In this document: positions 43,041-51,750 of the stretch, piece after piece | How positions within the stretch are numbered: the stretch's first letter is position 1 | How the letters are laid out: each line of letters opens with the position of its first letter | DNA from: Caulobacter vibrioides | Lineage (GTDB): Bacteria > Pseudomonadota > Alphaproteobacteria > Caulobacterales > Caulobacteraceae | Direction of reading: 5' to 3' | NCBI GenBank assembly: GCA_001449105.1 | Contig: LNIY01000001.1 | Location: 1-64,000, forward strand | Length of the DNA stretch: 64,000 nt | The notes under the pieces: model-generated | What the model saw: the letters and a program-made list of their open reading frames with translations, nothing else | Databases searched by the model: none | What the model was told of the DNA's origin: nothing | Made by a program: the position numbers and the translations under genes

Positions 43041-46000
43041 ATGACCATCTTCGCCGCCGCTGCCTTCACTTCCGACCAGGACCAAGCGCCGCCGCGAGAA
43101 ACCCTGGCGGCCCTGCTGCTCGATCGCGCCGAGATCGATCCCAGCGCCGTTGTGCTCGTTGAGGGCGACGCCCGGCTGACGACAGCAGAGCTCGTCGAAC
43201 GCGCCGGCCGCGTCGCGGCCCAGCTCATCGCCGCCGGCGCCGCCAGCGACGCCGTCGTGGGCCTGTTCGCCGAGCCGTCAGCGGCCCTGGTTACCGGTCT
43301 CTGGGGGATCGTCTTGTCCGGCGCGGCCTATCTACCGCTCGCGCCCGACTATCCCGAGGAACGCCTGCGGCTGATGATCGAAGACAGCCGCCTGCGGATC
43401 GTGCTGTGCCAAGCCCGCTTCGCCGCCACGGTGGAGGCCTTCGCTCCGCCCGGCACGACCATCGTGGTCATCGAAGAAGCCCTGGCCGGCGGCGAGGAGG
43501 CCGCGCCGCGGCCGGCGCTGGCGCTGTCGGGCCCGCGCGATCTGGCCTATGTCATCTACACCTCCGGCAGCACCGGCCGCCCCAAGGGGGTGATGATCGA
43601 GCAGGCCAGCATCGTTGGCCAACTGCGCTGGCTGGCCAGTGAGCACGGCCTGGTCCCCGGCCAGACCCTTCTGCAGAAGACGCCGATCAGTTTCGACGCC
43701 GGTCAATGGGAGCTGCTGGCCCCCGCGCTCGGTGTCACTGTCGTGGTGGCGCCGCCCGGCGCCCATCGCGATCCGGACCTGCTGATCGATCTGGTCATCC
43801 GACACCGGGTCACCCTGCTGCAGGTGGTGCCCACACTGCTGCGGGCCCTGGTCGAGACCGAACGGCTGGACCGCGCGCGGACGCTCGCCAGGCTCTTCAG
43901 CGGGGGCGAGGCGCTGTCCAACGCCCTGGCCCGCGCGGCGCTGGACGCCCTGCCCTGGACGAGCCTGACCAATCTCTACGGCCCGACCGAATGCACCATC
44001 AACAGCTCAAGCTGGCGGGTCGACCGCACGGCCATCGGCGATCCCGGCTTGGCCGTCAGCATCGGCCGGCCTGCGGCGGACACGACCTATCACGTGCTCG
44101 ACGCCAAGCGGCGCCTGGTCGCTCCTGGCCAGATCGGCGAGCTCTGGATCGGCGGCGCGCAATTGGCGCGCGGCTATCTTCATCGGCCCGATCTGACCGC
44201 CGATCGCTTCATCGCCGATCCGTTCCGCCCCAATGTTGCGAACGCCCGCCTCTATCGCTCCGGCGACCTCGTCCAAGTCACGCCCGACGGCGCGGTTCAG
44301 TTCGTCGGCCGGACCGACGACCAAGTGAAGGTCCGCGGCTTCCGTATCGAGCTGGACGAGGTTCGCCTGGCCATCGAGGCTCACGACTGGGTCAAGACGG
44401 CCGCCGTCGTCGCCCAGGAAGACGCCCGCGGCGACAAGAATCTGATCGCCTATGTCGAGCTAAGCCCCCGAGAAGCGGCGTTGATGGACCAGGGCCGGGC
44501 CGGCGCCCACCATCAAACCAAGGCCAGCCGCCTGCAGGTGCGCGCCCAGCTCTCCAACCCCGGCCTCAAGCGTGAGACCGAGCTGGCCGGCAAGACCCGC
44601 ATCGACCTTTCCGGCGCGAACGCAACGCCCGCCCAACGCCGCCGCGCCTTCGCCCGCAAGACCTATCGCTTCTTCGAAGGCGGCGCTGCCAGCGCCGCCG
44701 ATCTGCAGGCGCTGCTCGCGCCCAAGCCTTTCACTGCTACGCCCCGTCGCCCCGAAGACCTGTCGCTCAACGATCTGGGCGGCTTGCTGCGGGAATTCGG
44801 CCAGCACCAGAGCCCGGAACGGCTGCTGCCCAAGTACGCCTATGCCTCGCCTGGCGCGCTCTATGCCGTCCAACTGCACCTGGAGCTCGTCGGTCTGGAG
44901 GGCCTGGTCGACGGAACCTACTACTACCACCCCGTCGATCATCTGCTGATCCGGCTCGCCGACGCGGCTTCGCGCACTCAGGGCCTGACCCTGCATCTGG
45001 TCGGCCGCCGCCCGGCGATCTCGGCGGTCTATCGCAGCAATGTTCAGGAGGTGCTGGAGTTCGAGGCCGGCCACGTGCTGGGCCTCTTCGACCAGGTCCT
45101 GGGCGAGCGCGGCCTGGCGCTGGGCGCGCCCGTCGAGCACACCCCATTGGCGACTTTGCTGACCAGCAGCGGCGAGGACGTCTATCTGGGAGCCTTTCCG
45201 CTCGCGCCGCTCGGAGAGATCGCCCCGGCAGCGCACCTGTCCGTCCACATCCAGTCCATTGACGGCCGGCTCGAGGGCCTGCCACCAGGCCAACACCGGC
45301 TGAACTCGGACGGGACGCTCGCGCTGGTCGCCGAAGGCCAGATCGAGCGCAAGCACGTCATCGCCATCAACCAACAGGTCTATGACCGGGCGAGCTTCGG
45401 CCTGACCCTCTCCAGCGACAATCCGCAGGCCTGGCTGCGCTACGTCGAGCTGGGCCGCTGGCTGCAGCGCCTGCAGCACAACGACCTGTCCCTGGGCCTG
45501 ATGTCATCGGGATACTCGTCGAAGTCGGGCGAGGACCTGCCCTCGGCGCGCCGCATCGCCGCCCTGCTGGGCCGCGAGGTCGGGGCCTCGTATTTCTGCG
45601 TCGGTGGCCGGCTCTCCCAAGCGCAGATCGATAGCGAGGGGATGAACGAGGACGCCGTGCATATGCAGGGCCCGGCCGAACTGATCGCGGCGGACTTGCG
45701 CAGGACCCTGCCTCCCTACATGGCTCCGAGCCGTCTGGTGATCCTCGACGCCTTGCCGCTGACCGCCAACGGCAAGGTCGATCGCAAGAGCCTAGAGGCT
45801 CGTCGCGACCTGCTCGGCGAGGCCGAAACCCGAACCTTCGTGGCGCCCCGCACCAAGACCGAGGAAACCATCGAGGCGTTTTGGCGCGTCGCGCTCAAGC
45901 AGGACCACGTCTCGGTCGAGGACGACTTCTTCGCGCTGGGCGGCAACTCGCTGAGCGCGGTCTCGCTGATCCACCGGATCAATGCCGCCCTCGGCTCTGA

Positions 46001-46901
46001 CCTGAAACTGCAAGCCTTGTTCGAGGCCCCCACCATCGCGGCCCTCGCGCGCAAAGTCGAGGCTGTCGAAACGGAGCCGGCCTCCCGCGCCGCTCCGCTG
46101 CGGGCTCATGGGACGGGCACCCCGGTGTTCTGCTGGCCGGGCCTTGGCGGCTATCCGATGAACCTGCGCGCCCTCGCTAAGGGCCTTGGCGGTGAGCGCC
46201 CGGTATTTGGCCTGCAGGCGCTGGGGATCAACGCCGGAGAGGTTCCGCACGGCGACGTGCAGGCCATGGCCGCCGCGGACATCGAGGTGATCCGCAAGCT
46301 TCAGCCGCACGGTCCCTACACTCTCTGGGGCTACTCGTTCGGCGCTCGCGTGGCCTTCGAAACCGCCCACCAACTGGAGCAGACGGGCGAAATCGTCGAG
46401 GCCCTGTACCTGATCGCGCCGGGGTCGCCGAAGCTTGACCTTCCCGCCGAGCCCGCCGGCCCGCGCTACGACAACCCAGCCTATTCGGCGATCCTGTTCT
46501 CGGTCTACGCCGGGGCGCTCGACCATCCCGACCTTGCGGCCTGGCGCAACGAGGTTCGCGACGACGCCAGCCTGGCCGCATTCGCCTCAGCCCGGTTCGG
46601 GCTCGACGCGCAGCTCGCGGCCCGCATCGCCGCCATCGTCCGCGCCACCTACCAGTTCCGCTACAGCTTCGAGGAACTTCAGCATCGTCGCCTCAAGGCG
46701 CCGATCACCCTCTTCAAGGCGCGGGGCGACGACTACGCCTTCATCGAGGACGCCGGCAAATACAGCGCGACGCCCCCCAGGGTGATCGATCTGGAGATCG
46801 ACCACTACGCCTTGCTCAAGCCCGCCGGCGTCGAGGCCCTGGCCCGCGCCCTGGCCGCGTCCATCCGGCCAACCCACAGCCCCGTCGCCGAGGACGCCTG
46901 A
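43041..46901 (+). CDS. indC: Indigoidine-synthetase-type NRPS (A-Ox-T-TE)
   Basis: 1286 aa single module without a condensation domain. Adenylation: [11 protein letters not shown] at 173-183, NLYGPTE at 311-317, YRSGDL at 405-410. A ~400-residue nitroreductase/McbC-like FMN oxidase domain (KTYRFFEGG ... [17 protein letters not shown]) is inserted between A8 and A10 ([12 protein letters not shown]). Then a carrier domain ([14 protein letters not shown], Ser970) and a thioesterase ([10 protein letters not shown] with Ser1099, DHYALLKP with the His). This is the layout of BpsA/IndC, which activates L-Gln, oxidises and cyclises it to an aminopyridinedione that dimerises to blue indigoidine. The pocket residues read by eye against GrsA give DAWQFGLIN, in line with Gln. 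The start at 43041 follows AAGG; a longer frame from 42972 looks non-coding. The 234 bp before it probably hold the gene's own promoter. Confidence 0.93.
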   Translation: MTIFAAAAFTSDQDQAPPRETLAALLLDRAEIDPSAVVLVEGDARLTTAELVERAGRVAAQLIAAGAASDAVVGLFAEPSAALVTGLWGIVLSGAAYLPLAPDYPEERLRLMIEDSRLRIVLCQARFAATVEAFAPPGTTIVVIEEALAGGEEAAPRPALALSGPRDLAYVIYTSGSTGRPKGVMIEQASIVGQLRWLASEHGLVPGQTLLQKTPISFDAGQWELLAPALGVTVVVAPPGAHRDPDLLIDLVIRHRVTLLQVVPTLLRALVETERLDRARTLARLFSGGEALSNALARAALDALPWTSLTNLYGPTECTINSSSWRVDRTAIGDPGLAVSIGRPAADTTYHVLDAKRRLVAPGQIGELWIGGAQLARGYLHRPDLTADRFIADPFRPNVANARLYRSGDLVQVTPDGAVQFVGRTDDQVKVRGFRIELDEVRLAIEAHDWVKTAAVVAQEDARGDKNLIAYVELSPREAALMDQGRAGAHHQTKASRLQVRAQLSNPGLKRETELAGKTRIDLSGANATPAQRRRAFARKTYRFFEGGAASAADLQALLAPKPFTATPRRPEDLSLNDLGGLLREFGQHQSPERLLPKYAYASPGALYAVQLHLELVGLEGLVDGTYYYHPVDHLLIRLADAASRTQGLTLHLVGRRPAISAVYRSNVQEVLEFEAGHVLGLFDQVLGERGLALGAPVEHTPLATLLTSSGEDVYLGAFPLAPLGEIAPAAHLSVHIQSIDGRLEGLPPGQHRLNSDGTLALVAEGQIERKHVIAINQQVYDRASFGLTLSSDNPQAWLRYVELGRWLQRLQHNDLSLGLMSSGYSSKSGEDLPSARRIAALLGREVGASYFCVGGRLSQAQIDSEGMNEDAVHMQGPAELIAADLRRTLPPYMAPSRLVILDALPLTANGKVDRKSLEARRDLLGEAETRTFVAPRTKTEETIEAFWRVALKQDHVSVEDDFFALGGNSLSAVSLIHRINAALGSDLKLQALFEAPTIAALARKVEAVETEPASRAAPLRAHGTGTPVFCWPGLGGYPMNLRALAKGLGGERPVFGLQALGINAGEVPHGDVQAMAAADIEVIRKLQPHGPYTLWGYSFGARVAFETAHQLEQTGEIVEALYLIAPGSPKLDLPAEPAGPRYDNPAYSAILFSVYAGALDHPDLAAWRNEVRDDASLAAFASARFGLDAQLAARIAAIVRATYQFRYSFEELQHRRLKAPITLFKARGDDYAFIEDAGKYSATPPRVIDLEIDHYALLKPAGVEALARALAASIRPTHSPVAEDA

Positions 46902-46903
46902 CC

Positions 46904-47137
46904 ATGCCCCACGTCAACATCAAGCACTTTCCCCGCGAGCTTTCCGACGACGCCCGCCAGACCCTCGTCGAAGGGCTCGTCGAGCTCGTCACTCGCACCT
47001 TCGACGTCGGCGAGGCCACCGTCTCCGTCGCCTTGGAGGCTGTGACGCCGGAAGCCTGGCGCGGCCAGGTTGTGGGGCCCGAACTGCACGACCGGTCCGG
47101 CCTGCTGGTGCGCCGTCCCGGCTACGACATCGCCTGA
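46904..47137 (+). CDS. pptA: PptA-like 4-oxalocrotonate tautomerase
   Basis: 77 aa. [20 protein letters not shown] resembles E. coli PptA (YdcE) closely, with the catalytic amino-terminal Pro exposed after Met removal; the C-terminus RRPGYDIA also fits. It would catalyse keto-enol tautomerisation. It sits two bases after the NRPS stop and before psuG, so it is part of the operon. A role in tautomerising the NRPS-derived ring before C-glycosylation is an inference. Confidence 0.88.
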   Translation: MPHVNIKHFPRELSDDARQTLVEGLVELVTRTFDVGEATVSVALEAVTPEAWRGQVVGPELHDRSGLLVRRPGYDIA

Positions 47138-47148
47138 AGGAGGACGGC

Positions 47149-48120
47149 TTGCCCCAGATCGATCCCAAGCGCCTGGCCGAGCGGCTGGTCCTGTCCCCGG
47201 AGGTGCGCGCGGCCCTGGCCGATGGTCGACCCGTGACGGCGCTGGAGTCCAACGTCATCACCCACGGCCTGGCCTATCCCGACAATGTCGACACCGCGCT
47301 CGCGGTCGAGGCGGCGGTGCGGGCCGGGGGCGCGGCGCCGGCCACCATCGCCGTCGAGAACGGTCACCTGCTGGTCGGCCTGGATCGGAATGCGATCGAG
47401 CGTTTCGCCACCGAGCCGGCCATCCCCAAGGTCTCGACGCGCGACCTGCCCTTCGCCCTGGCGCGCGGCGGCAAGGGCGCGACGACGGTCGCTTCGTCCC
47501 TGGCCATCGCCGAGCTGGCCGGGATTGCCGTGTTCGCCTCGGCCGGGATCGGCGGCGTCCACCGCGGCGCGGCCCAGAGCTGGGACGTCTCAGCGGACTT
47601 GATCCAGTTCACCCGCTCGAAGGTAGCCGTGGTCTGCGCCGGGGCCAAGACCATCCTGGACCTTGGCCTGACCGCAGAGGTGCTGGAGACGCAGGGCGTC
47701 CCGCTGGTCACCTACGGTTTCGACGAGGTGCCGGCCTTCTATTGTCGTGGCAGCGGCGTGCCCAGCCCCCAGCGCCTGGACGATCTTGCGACCATAGCCC
47801 AGGCCATCGATCTGCACTGGAGCCTGGGCGGCAGCGGCGGGGTGCTGGTCGCCGCGCCCATCCCCGAGGCCGACGCCCTGGACGGCGAAGCGATCGAAGC
47901 GGCCATCGCCGACGCCGTCGCCTCGGCCGATGCCGAAGGGGTCGGTGGGGCGGGCCTGACCAAGCGGTTGATGCGCGCGGTCGATGCGGCCACCGACGGC
48001 CGCTCGTCCAGGGCCAACGCCGCGGTGTTGATCCACACCGCCCACCTCGGCGGCAAGCTGGCCGCCGCCTATGCTGCGCTGGCCGCACCGCACGCCAGCA
48101 CTCGAGGAGAGCTCGTCTGA
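47149..48120 (+). CDS. psuG: PsuG/IndA-like pseudouridine-5'-phosphate glycosidase family C-glycosynthase
   Basis: 323 aa, TTG start with a perfect AAGGAGG five bases upstream. PsuG reversibly breaks the C-C bond of pseudouridine 5'-phosphate into uracil and ribose 5-phosphate. The catalytic residues known from E. coli are present: Glu33 ([10 protein letters not shown]), Lys94 (KVSTRDLP), the imine-forming Lys167 ([11 protein letters not shown]) and Asn290 (RAN). Two usually constant motifs differ: TPFLL is replaced by TKRLM and the NNA after the Asn by HTA. In minimycin clusters the homologue (MinB) runs in the bond-forming direction with the NRPS-derived ring; the same is proposed here. Confidence 0.9.
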   Translation: MPQIDPKRLAERLVLSPEVRAALADGRPVTALESNVITHGLAYPDNVDTALAVEAAVRAGGAAPATIAVENGHLLVGLDRNAIERFATEPAIPKVSTRDLPFALARGGKGATTVASSLAIAELAGIAVFASAGIGGVHRGAAQSWDVSADLIQFTRSKVAVVCAGAKTILDLGLTAEVLETQGVPLVTYGFDEVPAFYCRGSGVPSPQRLDDLATIAQAIDLHWSLGGSGGVLVAAPIPEADALDGEAIEAAIADAVASADAEGVGGAGLTKRLMRAVDAATDGRSSRANAAVLIHTAHLGGKLAAAYAALAAPHASTRGELV

Positions 48121-49331
48121 TGAGCGGCAATATCGTCGAAACCCTGCTGGCCGACCGCGCCTACCACATCGAGTTCAACGGCCATCTGACCAACCACGCC
48201 AAGCACGCGGTCGTGGCCCTGGCGGGTCTGGGCGTTCCGCCTCACCAGATCCTGGCCTACTACGAGAACTACGCCGAGCTGACCACTTACGGCTATGGCC
48301 TTGAGCCGGCCCGCAGCTCCGAGCTCGCGGTCACCCGCGAGACCTGGCGCTCATTCCTGGGCAAACGGCGGGGTTTCTCGGCCCTCTGCGGCTTCTTCGA
48401 CGCCGAGGAACGGCGACTGGGCATCGGAGGCGTCGTGGCGCTCTACGGGCCTGAACTGCTCACCGGCTGGATCGGCGCCTTCACCCACGCTACCATCCAT
48501 CTGGGATGGGCGCTGGATGCCGGCAGCCGCTGGATGGCCATCGAGGGCTTGGCCTATCTGGTCTTCACGCACGTTCCGGCCCACGCCGAACGGGCCGGGC
48601 TCGACGCGGCGGGCGCCGGCGACGTCGCGCCCCGCGACAGCCTTCTGCGCATCGCCCGCGCTTGGCATGCCGACCCGTCGGCGGCCACGACGTTGCAAGC
48701 GGCCCAGGCCGACACCCGCTCGCCAGCCGCCCAGGCCATCCATCCGGAGCTGGCGCGCTCGGGCCTGCAGTATCGCATCGCCCGCAGCGCCGCCCACGGC
48801 CACCATTTGATATACGCCCTGCCGCCTTGGGCGGTCGGCGCGGACGAGAACCAGGCGCCGAGCCCCAAGGACTGGGAGGCGCTCTTCGAGGCGGCGGCCC
48901 TGCTCTACCTGGCCTTTCCCGGCGACTTCGTGGTGCTGCATCTCATCACCGCGCTGCATGCGGTCGAGACGATCGCCGCCCGCCTCTCGCCCGCCGACGC
49001 CTGGGCCGCCTACCGTGGTTACTGGGTCGGCGCGTTGGCGATCGCGTTTGGCGAAAGGCTCGTTCCCAAGCCTGACAAGCTTGAGGCCCTCCTCGCCGCC
49101 CTTCCCGACCACGACGCCCTCGACAGTCCTGAGCGGGCGAAGGATTGGCGCGACATCATCGCCAGAGCGGTGCTGGAGGAAGAAGAGCACAACCCCAAGC
49201 TCGCCTACGTGCTGCAAAAGCTCTGGCGGCGGTCGGGCGGCCGGGCGCTCTACCGGGTCGCCGCCGCCCAGTTCACCAAGACCCCACTCCTGCCCCCAAG
49301 CTTCGAACAACCGGCCGACAACGAGGCCTGA
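48120..49331 (+). CDS. DUF4243 (questin-oxidase-like) oxidase
   Basis: 403 aa, starting at an ATG that shares one base with the psuG stop. EFNGHLTNHAKHAVVALAGL near the N-terminus, FTHATIHLGWALDAGSR, and late motifs HLITALHAVETIA and DDIIAR-like DWRDIIARAVLEEEEH give the spaced His pattern of DUF4243 proteins such as questin oxidase and AflY, which catalyse Baeyer-Villiger-type ring oxidations. In Streptomyces minimycin clusters this domain is fused to a HAD phosphatase (MinC); here it stands alone. It is the candidate for oxidative ring conversion to an oxazine nucleoside. Confidence 0.85.
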   Translation: MSGNIVETLLADRAYHIEFNGHLTNHAKHAVVALAGLGVPPHQILAYYENYAELTTYGYGLEPARSSELAVTRETWRSFLGKRRGFSALCGFFDAEERRLGIGGVVALYGPELLTGWIGAFTHATIHLGWALDAGSRWMAIEGLAYLVFTHVPAHAERAGLDAAGAGDVAPRDSLLRIARAWHADPSAATTLQAAQADTRSPAAQAIHPELARSGLQYRIARSAAHGHHLIYALPPWAVGADENQAPSPKDWEALFEAAALLYLAFPGDFVVLHLITALHAVETIAARLSPADAWAAYRGYWVGALAIAFGERLVPKPDKLEALLAALPDHDALDSPERAKDWRDIIARAVLEEEEHNPKLAYVLQKLWRRSGGRALYRVAAAQFTKTPLLPPSFEQPADNEA

Positions 49332-49342
49332 AGGAGACCGCC

Positions 49343-50032
49343 ATGCCGCTCGACCAGGCCCTGACAGCTACAAGCCCGCGCCCCTCGATCGAGGCGGGCC
49401 TGCACATCCTGCCGCAGACCAGGCAACTGCGCGCCCTGCATACCGTGGTGCGCGACCGGACCGCCGCGCGCGCCGATTTCGTGCACTACAGCGGCCGCAT
49501 CATCCGCCTGCTGCTCGAAAGCGCCCTGGATCTCTTGCCCTTTTCGCCCCGGCCGGTGGAGACGCCGGTGGGCCGCACCTACGATGGCCTTTCCTTCGCC
49601 GAGCACATCTGCGGGGTGTCGGTGATCCGCGCTGGCGAAAGCATGGAGGGCGAGCTGCGCGCGATTATTCCTGGCGTGCGTATCGGCAAGATCCTGATCC
49701 AGCGCGACAAGCTCACCAAGACGCCGAAGTTCTACTACCAGAACCTGCCGGCCGACATCGCCGGTCGCCAGGTGCTGCTGCTCGATCCGATGCTGGCCAC
49801 AGGCGGCACCGCCGTGGCGGCCGTCGACCTCCTGCTGGAACAGGGCGTGGCCGAGGAGAACATCGTCTTCGTGGCCTTCATCGCCGCGCCCGAAGGCGTG
49901 ACGGTCCTGGCCAGCCGCTTTCCCAAGCTGCGCATCGTCGCCTCGGCGATCGAGGAGCGATTGAACGAGAATGCCTACATGCTGCCGGGGATCGGCGACT
50001 TTGGCGACCGCTACTTCGGCTCGCCCGCCTGA
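49343..50032 (+). CDS. upp: Uracil phosphoribosyltransferase
   Basis: 229 aa, AAGGAGA before the ATG. Motifs: HYSGRIIRLLLESALDLLPF, the PRPP loop LLDPMLATGGTAVAA, and the uracil-binding C-terminus GIGDFGDRYF. It makes UMP from uracil and PRPP. A second, cluster-borne UPRT has a known parallel: MinD of minimycin clusters protects the producer by raising the UMP pool against the antibiotic's 5'-monophosphate. Residues 1-20 are an extension compared with E. coli Upp. Confidence 0.92.
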   Translation: MPLDQALTATSPRPSIEAGLHILPQTRQLRALHTVVRDRTAARADFVHYSGRIIRLLLESALDLLPFSPRPVETPVGRTYDGLSFAEHICGVSVIRAGESMEGELRAIIPGVRIGKILIQRDKLTKTPKFYYQNLPADIAGRQVLLLDPMLATGGTAVAAVDLLLEQGVAEENIVFVAFIAAPEGVTVLASRFPKLRIVASAIEERLNENAYMLPGIGDFGDRYFGSPA

Positions 50033-50484
50033 GCCGCCAGCGCCGGGTGCAGCCTGGCCAGCACGCCCGGATTGTTGGCCAGCCAGATCCCCGCCACGAT
50101 CAAGGCCGCGCCGGCCAGCCGCACCAGGGTGCAACCATCGATCGCCGCACCCAGATTGCTGATCACCACGCCGGTGAGCATCTGGGCGCCGACCACCAGG
50201 CCGGCCGTGCGGCTGGCCCCCAACCTCACCACGACGTGGCTGTTGAGCGCCACGAAGGCCACGCCCAGGACGCCGCCGATCCAGGCGAACCAAGGGGCGG
50301 GCCCGACATGAAAGGCCCCCGCCCCCTGTAGGGCGATCGGCGCCGACAGGAAGACGAAGCCGACCACGTGGTTCCAGAGCGAGGCCCGCAAGGGTCCTTC
50401 GCGACGGCCCAGGTGACCGTTGACCCCTCGGCTGACGCCGATGCACAGGCCGTTGGAAAGCGCGATGAGGACGGCGATAAGCAT
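50011..50484 (-). CDS. YdcZ-family (DUF606) membrane protein, copy A
   Basis: 157 aa with about five hydrophobic helices; start LIALSNGLCIGVSRGVNG and RLGASRTAGLVVGAQMLTG are typical of the YdcZ/DUF606 branch of the drug/metabolite transporter superfamily. The ATG at 50484 is two bases after the stop of copy B. YdcZ genes often occur as pairs or with fused copies, forming a ten-helix unit. It overlaps the 3' end of upp by 22 bp on the opposite strand. Export of the cluster product is the likely role. Confidence 0.82.
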   Translation of the reverse strand: MLIAVLIALSNGLCIGVSRGVNGHLGRREGPLRASLWNHVVGFVFLSAPIALQGAGAFHVGPAPWFAWIGGVLGVAFVALNSHVVVRLGASRTAGLVVGAQMLTGVVISNLGAAIDGCTLVRLAGAALIVAGIWLANNPGVLARLHPALAAQAGEPK

Positions 50485-50486
50485 GG

Positions 50487-50972
50487 TCAAGCTGCCGCGG
50501 CGATGATGACAAGGCTGCCGGCCAGGACGAGGCCAAGCCCCAAGAGACCAGCGGCCGTCGGCGCGCGTCGCTCCAGGCCCAGCCATCCGAAACGGTCGGC
50601 CGCGACGCCAAACAGCATCTGACCCGCTAGCATAAGCGCAAGCGTCCCTGAGAAGCCGAGGGGGCCGTTGACGGTGATCGCCGCCAGAAGGACGGTCAGC
50701 GCCCCCGGCACCCCGCCCAAATAAATCCAGCGCGGCCAGCGTCCGCCGTTGGGCGCTGCCGGCGCCGCGGCGATTTTGGCGCGCCGCCAGACGAGCACCG
50801 CAACCAGAGCGGCGAGCGCGCCGATGCCATGCGCGGCCCAGGCTGCGAAGGTGGGCGAGGAGAAATGCGCCAACCGGCTGTTGAGAGCGATCATCGACGC
50901 CAGCACAACCCCGGCCAGCAGCGCTAAGATGGTCTCGGAGGTCTGGGCCTTAGGCACCGAACAGGCCCTCAT
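50487..50972 (-). CDS. YdcZ-family (DUF606) membrane protein, copy B
   Basis: 161 aa with five hydrophobic helices; LAGVVLASMIALNSRLAHFS and GQMLFGVAADRFGWLGLE fit YdcZ. With copy A it would form a two-part transporter. Its start overlaps the 3' end of the HD gene by 23 bp, so HD - YdcZ B - YdcZ A form one operon convergent to the biosynthetic genes. Confidence 0.82.
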   Translation of the reverse strand: MRACSVPKAQTSETILALLAGVVLASMIALNSRLAHFSSPTFAAWAAHGIGALAALVAVLVWRRAKIAAAPAAPNGGRWPRWIYLGGVPGALTVLLAAITVNGPLGFSGTLALMLAGQMLFGVAADRFGWLGLERRAPTAAGLLGLGLVLAGSLVIIAAAA

Positions 50973-51528
50973 GCCGCGCAGCGCCGAGTTTGGCTTCGAT
51001 ATGACTCCAAAGGCCCGGGCAACCGCGCCGGATCGGCTCTGCCACCCGCGCGACGACGCGATCGTGGCTGATGCCGTTCTCGCGCCAACTCTGGCCGTTG
51101 TTGGCGAGGTTAAGCAGAACCGGCATGGCCCGGTCTATGGCGTGGGCGAAGCGCGCTTCTGGCGTTTCCTCGGCCTCGAACTCGTCCCAGAGTGCGATCA
51201 ATGTCCAGGCCTGCCCCTGAGGCAGGACGCCGAAGATCCGCTCCACCGCCGCGCGCTCGGCGGCCTTGCGCTCGGCAAGGCCGGTCTCGACGAAGGCCAT
51301 CACATCGCCGGTGTCGATTTCGCCGATATCGTGCACCAGCAGCAGAGAGATCACCCGCGTGATGTCCACCGGCTCGGCCGCATAGGGCTGCAAGGCGGTG
51401 GCCGCCAGGGCGATCTGCCAACTGTGCTCGGCCGGGTTCTCGTATCGCTCCAGGCCCAGCGGCTTGACCTTGCGGGTCACGCCCTTGAGCTTGTCGAGCT
51501 CCAGAATGAATCCGATCACGTCGTCCAT
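50950..51528 (-). CDS. HD-domain 5'-nucleotidase (YfbR/HDDC2-like)
   Basis: 192 aa. The metal site is visible: His35 (NPAEHSWQIAL), His66-Asp67 and Glu70 (LVHDIGE) and a later Asp in AHAIDRAMPVL. This is the pattern of YfbR/HDDC2, which hydrolyse (deoxy)nucleoside 5'-monophosphates. In an operon with two transporter genes opposite a nucleoside-type pathway, it could dephosphorylate the pathway's 5'-phosphate before export, or detoxify it inside the cell. Confidence 0.85.
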   Translation of the reverse strand: MDDVIGFILELDKLKGVTRKVKPLGLERYENPAEHSWQIALAATALQPYAAEPVDITRVISLLLVHDIGEIDTGDVMAFVETGLAERKAAERAAVERIFGVLPQGQAWTLIALWDEFEAEETPEARFAHAIDRAMPVLLNLANNGQSWRENGISHDRVVARVAEPIRRGCPGLWSHIEAKLGAARHEGLFGA

Positions 51529-51750
51529 GGCGTCCTCGCGCGGCGGCGGTCCATCATCGGCCTGGAGCGCTGAAAGGCGGAAGGCGGGTCGGGGTCCACA
51601 GAGAGCGGACGCTTGCGTCCGAAATGCTCACGGCCCGGCGCATTGACCGCGCACAATCCTGTGTTGAGCAAAGCTCACTTGCCTACGCACGCGGGCCTTG
51701 GTCTCTATCAGACCAAGGGCCGTCGCAGACAGTCGCAGAGGACCCCCCGC

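Noticed and set aside
42483..43228. Minus-strand frames over the PPTase/NRPS junction as possible regulators
   Set aside because: No domain character, and they overlap two genes with strong motifs; the 234-bp gap itself has only short AT-rich patches.
45241..45261. A dusA-like word (CCAGTCCATT) as a possible second attachment site
   Set aside because: Only nine bases agree with the dusA core and it lies inside the NRPS oxidase domain, which is intact.
47070..48117. In-frame N-terminal extension of the DUF4243 gene back to 47070 (a 753-aa protein)
   Set aside because: The extension is the shadow of psuG in another frame; the true start is the ATG at 48120 that shares a base with the psuG stop.
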